Positions 1-8,909 of a stretch of 64,000 nt of DNA are shown here, one piece after another; position 1 is the first letter of the stretch; each line of letters begins with the position of its first letter. The stretch spans positions 3,809 to 67,808 of the forward strand of contig CAKSEL010000013.1 in the NCBI GenBank assembly GCA_934446675.1. Direction: 5' to 3'. The notes beneath the pieces were generated by a model. It had not been told where the DNA came from, did no database searches, and worked only from the letters and a program-made list of their open reading frames with translations. Source of the stretch: an uncultured Eubacteriales bacterium. GTDB lineage: Bacteria; Bacillota; Clostridia; Oscillospirales; CAG-382. Made by a program: the position numbers and the translations under genes.

Positions 1-665
1 GCGTCGGGACGGATTCTCTGTTCAAGCACGGTTTCCATATAAGCTTCATCAAGCTTTTCGCCGATTATCTCAATACTTCCGTTCTTTACGCCCTCGTCAA
101 AGCTCTTTCTCTTTGCGCCCGAAAGCACGTCTACGCTTTCTATTGCATCAAGCACGACAGATGCCTGTTCAGGGCCTATCTGTGCGCCGTCAGACCAGTA
201 TGCCTTATATCCGTTATATTCTTTTGGGTTATGCGACGCGGTTATATTGATACCGGAGATTGCGCCGATCTTACGGAGAGTATACGAGAGTTCGGGAGTC
301 GGACGCGGTGCGTCGAAAAGAAAGACCTTTATTCCGTTTGCGTACAGAACCTCGGCGCAGACCTTTGCGAAAACGTCTGACTTTATTCTTGTATCGGTAG
401 CTATTACAACGCCCTTGCTCTGAGCTTTTTCCTTGATTATAAGCTCGGAAAGTCCCTGTGTTGCCTGAGCAACGGTATATATATTCATTCCGTTGATACC
501 GGCTCTTATGATTCCGCGAAGTCCTGCCGTACCGAAAGCAAGCGGCACGCTGAAACGCTCTTTTATTTCTTTATCGTTAACCTTGATTTCTTCAAGTTCC
601 GCTTTAAGTTCGGAATCAAGTTCCGGGTAATTCAGCCATCTTTCATATTCCTTTACATAATCCAT
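1..665 (-). CDS. Phosphoglucomutase/phosphomannomutase, N-terminal part (cut by window edge)
   Basis: About 221 N-terminal residues are visible; the C-terminus runs off the left edge. The alpha-D-phosphohexomutase family interconverts sugar 1- and 6-phosphates through a phosphoserine. The serine loop is clear (ITASHNPKEYNGYKAYW), as is the N-terminal FGTAGLRG motif that marks the longer PgcA/PGM2-type enzymes (about 560-580 aa). The start ATG ends at 665, with AGAGG about 9 bases upstream. The TSCPD gene lies 67 bp upstream on the same strand, so the two are probably co-transcribed. The family is certain. Glucose versus mannose preference cannot be read from this part. Confidence 0.93.
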   Translation of the reverse strand, partial: MDYVKEYERWLNYPELDSELKAELEEIKVNDKEIKERFSVPLAFGTAGLRGIIRAGINGMNIYTVAQATQGLSELIIKEKAQSKGVVIATDTRIKSDVFAKVCAEVLYANGIKVFLFDAPRPTPELSYTLRKIGAISGINITASHNPKEYNGYKAYWSDGAQIGPEQASVVLDAIESVDVLSGAKRKSFDEGVKNGSIEIIGEKLDEAYMETVLEQRIRPD

Positions 666-732
666 ATATACTTACCTCTTTTCCATGGCGAATGTATGTC
701 GGTTTACTGATTTTTATGCTTATACGCGTTTT

Positions 733-990
733 TTACGCCTGTTTTTCTTCAAGCTGACGGATTGCTTTTGCAAGCTGATCGGGACATGAAGTGCCTTTCA
801 TTCCGCACTGTATTCCGGAAAGGCGTTTTACTGCTTCATTTGCGTCCATTCCGACGACAAGGCTTGAAATTCCCTTTGTATTTCCGTTACAGCCTCCGTC
901 GAATTTTACGCTTTTTATTTTTCCGTCCTCTATTTCAAGGTCTATTGCGCGCGAACAGGTTCCTTTTGTAGTGTAATGAAGTTTCGGCAC
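733..990 (-). CDS. TSCPD domain protein (small)
   Basis: 85 aa, starting at GTG with a GAGGAA ribosome site. It is the stand-alone TSCPD domain family found in many Firmicutes and related to the C-terminal domain of some ribonucleotide reductases. Cysteines sit in GTCSRAI, GGCNGNT and QCGMKGTSCPDQ, the last being the signature that names the domain. The cysteine layout suggests metal or nucleic-acid binding, but the stand-alone family has no established function. The upstream DNA is repeat A, so any promoter must lie within or beyond that repeat; an extended -10 at 1945-1950 points this way. Confidence 0.85.
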   Translation of the reverse strand: MPKLHYTTKGTCSRAIDLEIEDGKIKSVKFDGGCNGNTKGISSLVVGMDANEAVKRLSGIQCGMKGTSCPDQLAKAIRQLEEKQA

Positions 991-1036
991 GGTAAAATTC
1001 CTCTTTTCCTCTTTTTTCTTATCTACATTTTTTGGT

Positions 1037-1885
1037 TGCTTTGCGTTTGGCTGAGTGTTGCTTATTTTGGGCTAAAAAGGATTATCCACTTCTATGTGCA
1101 ACTCTATTCTCCAACTTTTCGGAATCGAAAAGATTGCACTCTAAAGAGCGTAAACAAAAGATTTTCGCGGCTCAAACGCTGCCGCGAAAGCGTGGCTTTC
1201 TATCCACACATCAAACTATCGTCGGCAAAGCTCTTGCATGCCTCCGAAATTCTCTATCTTCGCTCGCAGACGCTCCGCGCTGCTCGATATGGGGGTTCTG
1301 TACGAAGTCAAACCCGATTTGGCACAAGTGTTACTTTTTATATACTCAGACAGTCAACAGGACTTACTTTTCTGCCCAGCTTGCCTACGGCAAGATGACT
1401 TTTACGAATGTTAGTTTTATGTTTGGTAAGATAAACGTGCAGTTTTATGCTGAATTACACTAACTCGCACTGACCTGCACTTACAAAGACGTGACATGAC
1501 ACAAAATCCGCATTATGTCAACCGTGCTTCACTTAGAAACCAGCCCCATCGAGCAGTGCGGAGCATCTGCGAGCGATTTCGCGGCACAGTTTCAGGGACA
1601 ATGCGAAACGAGGATTTTTGAGCTTTCGGAGGCGTACTTTGTTATGGTAGGCGTTTACACTCTTTAGAGTGAAATCCTCCACGTAGCCGCGCTTTCGCTG
1701 CGGCGTTTGAGCGGCGAAAATCTTTTGGCGACTTTTTCGATTCCGAAAAGTCGGAGAATAGAGCTGCACATGGGAGTGGATTATCTTTTTTCGCCCAAAA
1801 TAAGCAACACTCAGCCAAACGCAAAGCATCTTTTTCGCTTTTCGATTCCGAAAAGCGGGTGTACATAACTGCACTCAGTTAAGAA
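1037..1885. repeat. Mosaic intergenic repeat, copy A (two-armed)
   Basis: Two inverted arms of about 150 bp (about 1037-1190 and 1670-1829), roughly 85-90% alike by eye, enclose a core of about 480 bp. Each arm reads inward as: GCTTATTTTGGGC box, ATGTGCAACTCTATT box, hairpin CTTTTCGGAATCGAAAAG (1115-1132), then a GC-rich hairpin (CGCGGCTCAAACG...). The core carries AGTCAACAGGAC, the hairpin CTTGCCTACGGCAAG (1380-1394), GTTAGTTTTATGTTTGG and ACGTGACATGAC. A partial second terminal unit follows at 1830-1885. Short open frames inside are low-complexity translations of the repeat and recur in the other copies. No transposase is present. The remainder to 2144 is AT-rich with promoter signals only. 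Confidence 0.9.
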
Positions 1886-1944
1886 TTTAACTTGCGCACA
1901 AACAAATGCCATAAAATCCTCAATATAAACACTTATACAAAGGT

Positions 1945-1950
1945 ATTATA
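1945..1950 (-). promoter_or_regulatory. Possible extended -10 for the TSCPD gene, reading through repeat A
   Basis: On the minus strand TATAAT is preceded by TGG (extended -10, TGn); there is no good -35. A transcript from here would carry repeat A as a roughly 950-nt leader before the TSCPD start at 990. This is the only promoter-like site seen upstream of that gene. Confidence 0.3.
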
Positions 1951-2087
1951 CCACATAAAACCCGGAATTGGTAGACATATTTTGAATTTTTAGCATTTTT
2001 GCGCGTTTTTTTGCATAAAAAATTGCTCTTTGTCTGTCCGCAAAGCATTGTTTTCAAAAAAACGTATAGCTATTCAAAAAATAATGA

Positions 2088-2093
2088 TATAAT
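2088..2093 (+). promoter_or_regulatory. -10 element of the ecfT-truA-dnaX unit
   Basis: TATAAT lies 52 bp before the ecfT start in an AT-rich stretch. No convincing -35 is seen 16-18 bp upstream. Confidence 0.4.
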
Positions 2094-2144
2094 TTATAAT
2101 TGAATCATAATACACGGCGATAAATGCCGCGAAAGGAACATCTG

Positions 2145-2963
2145 ATGCTTTCGGATATAACATTGGGACAGTATTTTCCCGGAAATTCGGTAATTCACAA
2201 GCTTGATCCGCGGTTTAAGCTTGTCTGCATAATTTTATACATTGTCGGAGTTTTCAGTGCGTCGAGCTTTGAGGCGCTCGCTCTTGTCATACTCGCAACG
2301 GCGGCGGTGGTTCTGCTGTCGGGACTCGGCATAAGCACAATCGCAAGAAGCTTAAAGCCCATTGTCTTTATTCTTGCCTTTACAATGATCGCAAACATTC
2401 TCTGGACGGGCGGCGAAACTCCGCTTATCAAATTCTGGGTAATAACAATCTACCCCGAAGGAATTATTTTCGCGGTCTTTACGGCGGTCAGGATAATCTG
2501 CCTTGTTATAGGCACGTTCGTGCTGCTTACCTATACGACATCTCCCGTAGCTCTGACAGACGCTATCGAACGGCTGCTTTCGCCGCTTAAAAAGATCGGC
2601 GTTCCCGTACATGAGTTTTCCATGATGATGACAATAGCCCTGCGCTTTATTCCGACGCTTATCGAAGAAACGCAGAAGATAATAAACGCGCAGAAGGCGC
2701 GCGGTGCGGACTTTGAATCGGGCAATCTGTTTCAGCGCGCAAAGGCTCTCGTGCCGATACTCATTCCGCTTTTTGTCTCGGCGTTCAGACGTGCGGACGA
2801 ACTTGCAAGCGCGATGGAATGCCGTCTTTACCACGGCGGTGAAGGCAGAACGAGAATGAAGATAATGAAAGCCTCGACACGCGACTTTGTTTCGCTTGCG
2901 GTATTCGGGGCATTTGCGGTGCTGCTCGTATGCTCACGCATGGTATTCGGTTCGGTGATATAA
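2145..2963 (+). CDS. ecfT: Energy-coupling factor transporter transmembrane protein EcfT
   Basis: 272 aa integral membrane scaffold of group II ECF vitamin/metal transporters. It links the EcfA ATPases to exchangeable S components such as the RibU-like protein at 21.1 kb. About five to six hydrophobic helices are visible. The two coupling-helix signatures are present in slightly divergent form: AQKARGAD near residue 190 and AMECRLY near residue 225, matching the ARG-type motifs that contact the ATPases. I chose the ATG at 2145 over an in-frame ATG at 2124 because AAAGGA sits 7 bases before it. The ecfA genes that usually precede ecfT are not in the window. truA follows after 1 bp. Confidence 0.93.
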   Translation: MLSDITLGQYFPGNSVIHKLDPRFKLVCIILYIVGVFSASSFEALALVILATAAVVLLSGLGISTIARSLKPIVFILAFTMIANILWTGGETPLIKFWVITIYPEGIIFAVFTAVRIICLVIGTFVLLTYTTSPVALTDAIERLLSPLKKIGVPVHEFSMMMTIALRFIPTLIEETQKIINAQKARGADFESGNLFQRAKALVPILIPLFVSAFRRADELASAMECRLYHGGEGRTRMKIMKASTRDFVSLAVFGAFAVLLVCSRMVFGSVI

Positions 2964-2964
2964 C

Positions 2965-3756
2965 ATGGAGATAAAGACGGATATACCGAACATAGCCTTT
3001 GAAATAATGTACGACGGTTCGCGTTTCCACGGCTGGCAGGTGCAGAAAAACGCGCGCAGCGTTCAGTCGGCTTTTCAGGACGCGCTCGAAACCGTTTTGA
3101 AATTCCGACCCGATGTATGCGGCTGTTCGCGTACCGACGCCGGAGTTCATGCAAACAGCTATGTCTGCCACATAAGCTCGCAAAACGTAAATATCCCTCC
3201 CCAAAAACTTTCTCAGGCGCTTAATTCCCACCTGAAGAACAGCGGCATTGCCGTAAAGAACGCGGCGTCCGTTTCGGGTGACTTTCACGCAAGATATTCA
3301 TGCATCGGCAAGGAATATATATATAAGATATGGAACAAGCGCTATTCCAACCCTTTTCTGTCGGACAGGGCGCTCTTTTATCCGATAAAGACGGACTTTG
3401 AAAAGTACGCGTTTCTGTGCGAAGAATTCTGCGGAACGCACGATTTCCGCGCGTTTATGTCAAAAGGCTCTAAAAACGAGGAAAACACGGTGAGAACCGT
3501 AAAATATTTCAACATTTCGCAGTCCGACGACGGCTGCACGGTGCTTCGCGTCTGCGCCGACGGATTTCTGTACAACATGGTGCGCATTATGACGGGAACC
3601 TTTCTCGAACTGTGTGCAAAGGACGCAAAACCCGGAGATCTTTCGGAAATAATAAACTCCGCAGACAGAAAAAACGCCGGCGATACGGCACCGGCACACG
3701 CTCTTTATCTAAACCGTATATTTTATCCTCACAACATCTTCGACGAAAGGACGTAA
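2965..3756 (+). CDS. truA: tRNA pseudouridine(38-40) synthase TruA
   Basis: 263 aa. Converts U38-U40 in the anticodon arm of many tRNAs to pseudouridine in the cytoplasm. The catalytic aspartate is in CGCSRTDAGVHA near residue 52. The family's N-terminal YDGSRFHGWQ and the later NMVRIMTG segment are present, and length is normal. The start is 1 bp after the ecfT stop, so translation is probably coupled. The ecfT-truA order is the common Firmicutes arrangement. dnaX starts 4 bp after its stop. Confidence 0.96.
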   Translation: MEIKTDIPNIAFEIMYDGSRFHGWQVQKNARSVQSAFQDALETVLKFRPDVCGCSRTDAGVHANSYVCHISSQNVNIPPQKLSQALNSHLKNSGIAVKNAASVSGDFHARYSCIGKEYIYKIWNKRYSNPFLSDRALFYPIKTDFEKYAFLCEEFCGTHDFRAFMSKGSKNEENTVRTVKYFNISQSDDGCTVLRVCADGFLYNMVRIMTGTFLELCAKDAKPGDLSEIINSADRKNAGDTAPAHALYLNRIFYPHNIFDERT

Positions 3757-3760
3757 GCGT

Positions 3761-5446
3761 ATGCCGCAGTACATGGCTCTCTACCGAAAGTGGAGGCCGT
3801 CGGTTTTCGCCGACGTTATAGGACAGGATCACATAACAAAGGTTTTAAGAAGCGAAATTATGCAGAAAAGCGTTTCCCACGCATATTTATTCTGCGGTTC
3901 GCGCGGCACGGGAAAGACTACCTGCGCCAAAATTCTCGCAAAAGCCGTAAGCTGCGAAAATCCCGTTGACGGAGATCCCTGCGGAGTCTGCGAAAAATGC
4001 AGGGCATTTGAAAACAGCCTTGACATTGTGGAAATGGACGCTGCCAGCAACAACAGCGTAAACGACATAAGAGAGCTGCGCGACAGGATAAGCTTTATGC
4101 CTATTGAGCTTTCGAGAAAGGTATATATCATAGACGAGGTTCATATGCTGTCTGTGTCGGCGTTCAACGCGCTGTTGAAAACTCTCGAAGAACCTCCGGC
4201 TCACGTCATGTTCATACTGGCGACGACGGAGCTTAACAAGATCCCCGCGACAATTCTTTCGCGCTGCAAGCGTTTTGACTTCCACAGGATAAGTCCCGAG
4301 GACATGATGCCGCGGCTGCGCACGATTTCTGACAGCGAAAACATAGGCATTGACGACGCGGCGCTCGGTCTTATAGCCCGTCTTGCAACGGGTGCCATGA
4401 GAGACGCTCTGAGTATGCTTGAATTATTTGTCGGACAGCAGAACATCGACCGCGAAAAGGCGGCTTCAATGCTCGGCGTTATAGGAAACGCAACGGTTCT
4501 GTCGCTTTTGCAGAGCATTGCTGACAAGGACGCGGCGTCTGCTCTCGAAACCGTCGAACAGGCGTACAAGACAAGCAAGGACATGAGCGTGCTTTGCACC
4601 GAACTCGGAGGTATGTTCAGAAATCTGCTTGTTATGAAATATGCAAGCTCTCACGTATCCTCGCTTATCGACGAGGGTGCGGACGTTATAGAGGTGCTCA
4701 GAAACTGCGAGGACAGATTCTCCTCCGAAAGGCTGCTTTACTGCACGGAGGTCGTCGAGGACACGCAGAACAAGCTTTCGCGAAACGCATTGTCGAGAAG
4801 AACTCTCATTGAACTTATGATAATGCGCCTCTGCGATTCAAAGCTCTCGGTTTCCCCGTCAGCTTTACTTGAAAGGGTAAGCGCACTCGAAAGCGGTGCG
4901 GTGAGAATATCCGGCGCAGCCGTTTCAAAACCCGTATCAAGACAAAGTTCAGCCGGTGCCGTTTCATCAAAACCGCAGAACACCGAAAGTGCGGACGGTA
5001 CCGACGTACAGCCCGAAACCGTATTTCCCGACGGCTCGCCCATACCCGAACCCCCGTCACAGGATTTCGGTGAAGATCCGGCACTTTCCGGCGCAGGTAA
5101 TATTACTGAAAAGGAAAATGCCGCAGCCGGCGCAAAAACCCGGAATTCAGTTTCTTCCGACGCTCCCGGAAAGCCCATGACAGCCTACGCCGAGGTGCTT
5201 GAGGACATCAAAGCCAAGGACATGATGCTGTATTCTCTCATCTCGTCCGGGCGCGCATATATAAAGGACGACACAATGACGCTGAATGTGTCGAAAATTG
5301 CAAAATTCATGGTGAATTCCGATCCCAAGTACAAAACTCTCATAGAAGAGCTTTCTTCGGCAAAGCTGGGATACGCCGTAAATCTCGTACTCGGCGAGCT
5401 TACAAAGGCAGAGGAACAGCCTGCCGACGATCTCGGCGGATTTTGA
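3761..5446 (+). CDS. dnaX: DNA polymerase III subunit gamma/tau
   Basis: 561 aa clamp-loader ATPase of the replisome. Visible in order: Walker A GSRGTGKTT near residue 45; a four-cysteine zinc module (C-ENPVDGDP-CGVCEKC); Walker B IIDEVHML near 125; sensor motif ATTELNKIPATILSRC near 155; a lid and collar domain to about 365. After that come a Ser/Ala/Pro-rich linker (about 385-475) and a short tau C-terminal region. AAAGGA precedes the ATG by about 9 bases. It is the last gene of ecfT-truA-dnaX. The usual partners ybaB and recR are not adjacent; recR is at 17.7 kb on the other strand. Confidence 0.96.
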   Translation: MPQYMALYRKWRPSVFADVIGQDHITKVLRSEIMQKSVSHAYLFCGSRGTGKTTCAKILAKAVSCENPVDGDPCGVCEKCRAFENSLDIVEMDAASNNSVNDIRELRDRISFMPIELSRKVYIIDEVHMLSVSAFNALLKTLEEPPAHVMFILATTELNKIPATILSRCKRFDFHRISPEDMMPRLRTISDSENIGIDDAALGLIARLATGAMRDALSMLELFVGQQNIDREKAASMLGVIGNATVLSLLQSIADKDAASALETVEQAYKTSKDMSVLCTELGGMFRNLLVMKYASSHVSSLIDEGADVIEVLRNCEDRFSSERLLYCTEVVEDTQNKLSRNALSRRTLIELMIMRLCDSKLSVSPSALLERVSALESGAVRISGAAVSKPVSRQSSAGAVSSKPQNTESADGTDVQPETVFPDGSPIPEPPSQDFGEDPALSGAGNITEKENAAAGAKTRNSVSSDAPGKPMTAYAEVLEDIKAKDMMLYSLISSGRAYIKDDTMTLNVSKIAKFMVNSDPKYKTLIEELSSAKLGYAVNLVLGELTKAEEQPADDLGGF

Positions 5447-5499
5447 TTTGTAATGCGCAGTTTTGTGTAAAATTCATCTTGTTTAGCACAGCACTGCTA

Positions 5500-5528
5500 T
5501 TGACATATACTTTAAAGAGTTGTATAAT
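5500..5528 (+). promoter_or_regulatory. Sigma-A promoter of serC-serA
   Basis: TTGACA (5500-5505), 17-bp spacer, TATAAT (5523-5528): a perfect consensus. The start falls near 5535, giving a leader of about 40 nt. It also shows that the serC coding region cannot begin at the upstream in-frame codon at 5520. Confidence 0.9.
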
Positions 5529-5573
5529 AGCAGTATTAATAATTTCAGTCAAAGACTGTGGAGGTATTATATT

Positions 5574-6653
5574 ATGAGCAGAATTTATAATTTTTCGGCA
5601 GGCCCGTCAATGCTTCCGCTTGAAGTTCTCGAACAGGCAGCGGCAGAGATGACAGATTACAACGGCAGCGGAATGTCCGTTATGGAGATGAGCCACCGAT
5701 CTCCGGTCTATGACGCGATTATAAAGCAGACCGAAGCGGATTTCAGAAAACTCATGAACATTCCCGACAATTACAAGGTTCTTTTCCTTCAGGGCGGCGC
5801 GTCAACTCAGTTCGCGGCTGTTCCCCTCAATCTCATGAAAACCGGAAAAGCCGACTACGTTGTTTCGGGTCAGTTCTCAAAGAAAGCATTTAAAGAGGCT
5901 CAGAAGTACGGAGACGCAAAGTGCATTGCTTCGTCCGAGGACAGAACCTTTGCCTACATACCCGACGTAACTCCCGACATGGTACGTCCCGACGCAGATT
6001 ACGTTCACGTTTGCTACAACAACACAATTTTCGGCACAAAATATCCCGAAGTTCCCAACGTAGGCGACAAAGTGCTTGTTGCGGATATGTCGTCCTGCAT
6101 CACAAGCGAGCCGGTTGACGTTACAAAGTTCGGCGTTATATACGCAGGCGCGCAGAAGAACATGGCTCCCGCAGGTCTCACCGTAGTTATCATACGCGAA
6201 GATCTTTTGGGCAACGCACGTCCCGAAACTCCCACCATGCTCGACTACAAGACCATGGCTGACAACGACTCCATGTACAACACTCCTCCCTGCTACACAA
6301 TCTACATTGCAGGACTTGTATACAAGTGGGCGCTCAAAAACGGCGGACTTACCGCAATGAAAGAGAGAAACGAGAAGAAGGCAAAGCTGCTTTACGATTA
6401 TCTCGATTCTTCAAAGCTGTTCAAGCCGACAGCCGACAAGAAGTACCGTTCCATGATGAACGTATGCTTTGTTACGGGCGACGCGGATCTTGACAAGAAG
6501 TTCTGTTCGGAAGCCGCAGCCGCAGGTCTTTCCAACCTCAAGGGACACAGAAGCGTAGGCGGCATGAGAGCCTCCATTTACAACGCTATGCCTTACGAAG
6601 GCGTTGAGGCGCTTGTTGCGTTCATGAAGAAGTTTGAAGCGGAAAACGCATAA
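5574..6653 (+). CDS. serC: Phosphoserine aminotransferase SerC
   Basis: 359 aa PLP enzyme that transaminates 3-phosphohydroxypyruvate with glutamate, the second step of serine synthesis. The N-terminus IYNFSAGPSMLP is the family signature, and the PLP-lysine region reads GAQKNMAPAG near residue 195. The ATG at 5574 has GGAGG about 9 bases upstream and lies after the mapped promoter, so an 18-residue longer frame is rejected. serA follows 26 bp downstream on the same transcript; the final enzyme SerB is not seen here. Confidence 0.97.
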   Translation: MSRIYNFSAGPSMLPLEVLEQAAAEMTDYNGSGMSVMEMSHRSPVYDAIIKQTEADFRKLMNIPDNYKVLFLQGGASTQFAAVPLNLMKTGKADYVVSGQFSKKAFKEAQKYGDAKCIASSEDRTFAYIPDVTPDMVRPDADYVHVCYNNTIFGTKYPEVPNVGDKVLVADMSSCITSEPVDVTKFGVIYAGAQKNMAPAGLTVVIIREDLLGNARPETPTMLDYKTMADNDSMYNTPPCYTIYIAGLVYKWALKNGGLTAMKERNEKKAKLLYDYLDSSKLFKPTADKKYRSMMNVCFVTGDADLDKKFCSEAAAAGLSNLKGHRSVGGMRASIYNAMPYEGVEALVAFMKKFEAENA

Positions 6654-6679
6654 CTACTGATTTAAGGAGCATTTTTAAA

Positions 6680-7834
6680 ATGTACAATATACAGCTTTTA
6701 AACAAGATTGCCAAATGCGGCACTCAGATATTTGACGAAAACTACACGGTATCGGACGCAGTTACCGCTCCCGACGGGATAATGGTGCGTTCGGCTGCCA
6801 TGCACGACATGGAGTTCGGCAAGGAACTGCTTGCCATTGCAAGAGCAGGTGCAGGCGTAAACAACATTCCGCTTGACAAGTGCTCTGAACAGGGCATTGT
6901 CGTATTCAACACACCCGGAGCAAACGCAAACGCGGTAAAAGAGCTTGCGGTATGCGCGCTGCTTCTGGCATCAAGAAAGATTGTAGACGGTATAAACTGG
7001 GCGTCCACTCTCACAGAGGACGTTGCAAAGGCAGTCGAAAAAGGCAAGAGCGCGTTTGTAGGTCCCGAAATTGCCGGCAAGACGCTCGGCATAATCGGAC
7101 TCGGCGCAATAGGCGCACAGCTTGCAAACACCGCGGTTCATCTCGGCATGAACGTATACGGCTACGATCCGTTTATCACGGTTGACGCCGCATGGAGACT
7201 TTCAAAGTCCGTAAAGCACGCAAAAGCGCTTGACGACATCTTTGCAAACTGCGACTACATCTCGGTTCACGTTCCGTCAACTCCCGACACAAAGGGCATG
7301 ATAAACGAAAAGTCCATTTCCGCGATGAAAGACGGCGTAAGAATACTCAATCTTGCAAGAGCCGACCTTGTTGTTGCGGCTGACGTCAAAAAAGCGCTCG
7401 AATCAGGCAAGGTTGCAAGCTACGTAACGGATTTCCCGACAGAAGAGGTTATCGGCGTTCCCGGAATTGTCGCAATCCCCCATCTCGGCGCGTCAACTCC
7501 CGAATCCGAGGACAACTGTGCTGTCATGGCTGCCGAAGAGCTGAAAACTTACATTGAAACAGGAAACATCAAGAACAGCGTAAACTTCCCCGAAGCGTTT
7601 ATCCCCTATTCGGGACTCAAGAGAATAGCGGTATTCCACAAGAACGTTCCGTCCATGCTCGCGCAGATATCCTCCGCGCTTTCCGACAGCAACATCAACA
7701 TTGCAAACATGGTCAATGGTTCAAAGAAAGACAACGCGTACACTCTTATTGAGATCAACGGCGACGTTTCAGGCGACGTTATAGAAAAGCTCGCAAACAT
7801 TCAGAACGTTACAAGAGTAAGAGTTATCGGCTGA
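6680..7834 (+). CDS. serA: D-3-phosphoglycerate dehydrogenase (short, ACT-containing)
   Basis: 384 aa NAD-dependent dehydrogenase giving 3-phosphohydroxypyruvate for SerC, which precedes it. The substrate domain is split around a Rossmann fold with GIIGLGAIGAQ near residue 140. The catalytic Arg is in NLARADLV, and the catalytic His in IPHLGAST near 270. A C-terminal ACT-like domain (about 315-384, from AVFHKNVPSML) suggests serine feedback. The 384-aa length fits the short gut-anaerobe type rather than the roughly 520-aa type with an intervening domain. AAGGAG precedes the ATG. A clear terminator follows. Confidence 0.93.
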   Translation: MYNIQLLNKIAKCGTQIFDENYTVSDAVTAPDGIMVRSAAMHDMEFGKELLAIARAGAGVNNIPLDKCSEQGIVVFNTPGANANAVKELAVCALLLASRKIVDGINWASTLTEDVAKAVEKGKSAFVGPEIAGKTLGIIGLGAIGAQLANTAVHLGMNVYGYDPFITVDAAWRLSKSVKHAKALDDIFANCDYISVHVPSTPDTKGMINEKSISAMKDGVRILNLARADLVVAADVKKALESGKVASYVTDFPTEEVIGVPGIVAIPHLGASTPESEDNCAVMAAEELKTYIETGNIKNSVNFPEAFIPYSGLKRIAVFHKNVPSMLAQISSALSDSNINIANMVNGSKKDNAYTLIEINGDVSGDVIEKLANIQNVTRVRVIG

Positions 7835-7860
7835 GTTTAATTTAACAAGACAACACATTT

Positions 7861-7893
7861 TGCGGTACGTAAAACAAGCGTGCCGCATTTTTT
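7861..7893 (+). terminator. Rho-independent terminator of serC-serA
   Basis: TGCGGTACG pairs with CGTGCCGCA (one G-U) around a short A-rich loop, followed by a seven-T run. It lies 27 bp after the serA stop. Confidence 0.85.
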
Positions 7894-7963
7894 GTACCCG
7901 AAAAAGCCTTATCGGCATATTATGGCAATGAGAAACAAATTATATATGAGAGGAAGTGCGCTT

Positions 7964-8263
7964 ATGAGCGTATTCTGTGCCGTTATTGACATTTTTCTCT
8001 GTTTCTTTGCCGTACTCGGTTTATATTTTTCGGTTACAAAACTTACCGACAGGGTTGCCGCGAAAAACGCTCCGTCAAAGTGCATTATTGTTATAGAGGG
8101 CTGCAAAGAGGACTCGGTTGAATATCTGATACGTTTTTTTGAAAGCCGTCTGCTTTACGGTGATTTTGAGCCGTTTTTTGACGGGATAACAATTTCCCCG
8201 TCTGTTCATGCCGACGACGCGCTTATATCGAGGCTTGCGGAGGAATACGGCAACATATATTAG
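7964..8263 (+). CDS. Hypothetical membrane-anchored protein
   Basis: 99 aa, not recognised. One hydrophobic N-terminal segment (residues about 3-25, rich in F, L and C) is followed by a soluble tail with IIVIEGCKEDSVEYLIR. The ATG at 7964 was chosen because AGAGGAAG lies about 8 bases before it; the longer in-frame start overlaps the serA terminator. It has no obvious promoter of its own. Repeat B begins 9 bp after its stop. The single helix plus an alpha/beta-looking tail is all the sequence shows. Confidence 0.6.
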   Translation: MSVFCAVIDIFLCFFAVLGLYFSVTKLTDRVAAKNAPSKCIIVIEGCKEDSVEYLIRFFESRLLYGDFEPFFDGITISPSVHADDALISRLAEEYGNIY

Positions 8264-8271
8264 GGGCGCCT

Positions 8272-8868
8272 TTGGGTGAGAGTTGGTTGATTTGGGCGGA
8301 AACCGGTTACTTTCTTCAAAGTGCAACTTTATACTGACGCTTTTCTACGGAGAAAAGTCCTCCTGCGAGGATAAACTATCGAAAAGCCGTTCGCGGCTCA
8401 GACGCCGCCGCGAAAGCGTGGCTACGTGGAGGATTTCACTCTAAAGAGTGTAAATGCCCTAAACATGGACTTTCGCACCTCAATTACCTTTACAAGCGCG
8501 ACCGCCTTGCTATTACGGTACATCCATGTAACTTACGGCAAAATCGCCGCGCGACAGGCGCGCGGATGGGGCTGGTTTCTAAGTGGAATTTGTTTATCCC
8601 AGATTCAACTCTTATGCCATGTCACGCTGCGGTCTGCGTAAACTTGGTTTTAGGCTCAAAAGTGCAATTCTTATGCGTTATTACGCAGTCAACAGGACTC
8701 GTTTTTGCGCCCGGCTTGCCTATCGGCAAGAAACTTGGTTCAAATGTTACTTTTTTGTTTAGTAAAAAACTCTGTGCAAAGTATAAACACAATGCACAGA
8801 GTATATTTTTGCATTAATTTAAAGTGGAACTGCACTTTTCCGGTTAAAACAGGCAAAAATCAGCCTTC
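8272..8868. repeat. Mosaic intergenic repeat, copy B (forward arm)
   Basis: The forward arm starts at GATTTGGGCGGAAACC, followed by the hairpin CTTTTCTACGGAGAAAAG (8340-8357), a TCCTC/GAGGA hairpin, the GC-rich hairpin and CACTCTAAAGAGTG. The middle block has the GC-hairpin variant (CCGCGCGACAGGCGCGCGG) also seen in C and F. The core has AGTCAACAGGAC, the hairpin CTTGCCTATCGGCAAG (8715-8730) and a terminator-like stem. The right end (GGTTAAAACAGGCAAAAATC) resembles a terminal box. It faces copy C across a small gene cassette. Its left end sits 9 bp from a stop codon. Confidence 0.88.
8769..8808 (+). terminator. Terminator-like hairpin inside repeat B
   Basis: ACTCTGTGCA and TGCACAGAGT form a perfect 10-bp stem followed by ATATTTTT. 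Nearly the same sequence, in the same orientation, recurs at 9621-9660, so the pair brackets the cassette as a direct repeat. Confidence 0.65.
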
Positions 8869-8874
8869 CAAACC

Positions 8875-8903
8875 TTGACAAATCCTCCCGATTATAATAT
8901 ACT
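8875..8903 (+). promoter_or_regulatory. Sigma-A promoter of the structured leader / 9.1-kb gene
   Basis: TTGACA (8875-8880), 17-bp spacer, TATACT (8898-8903). The predicted start, G8910, coincides with the first base of the long stem of the leader RNA. Confidence 0.75.
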
Positions 8904-8909
8904 ATTCTT

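Noticed and set aside
976..1874. Several 60-140-residue open frames in repeat A and similar frames in the other five copies
   Set aside because: They translate the repeat modules (recurring AAQTPPRKRG- and TLKSVNA-like strings), lack ribosome sites, and occur on both strands. They are not genes.
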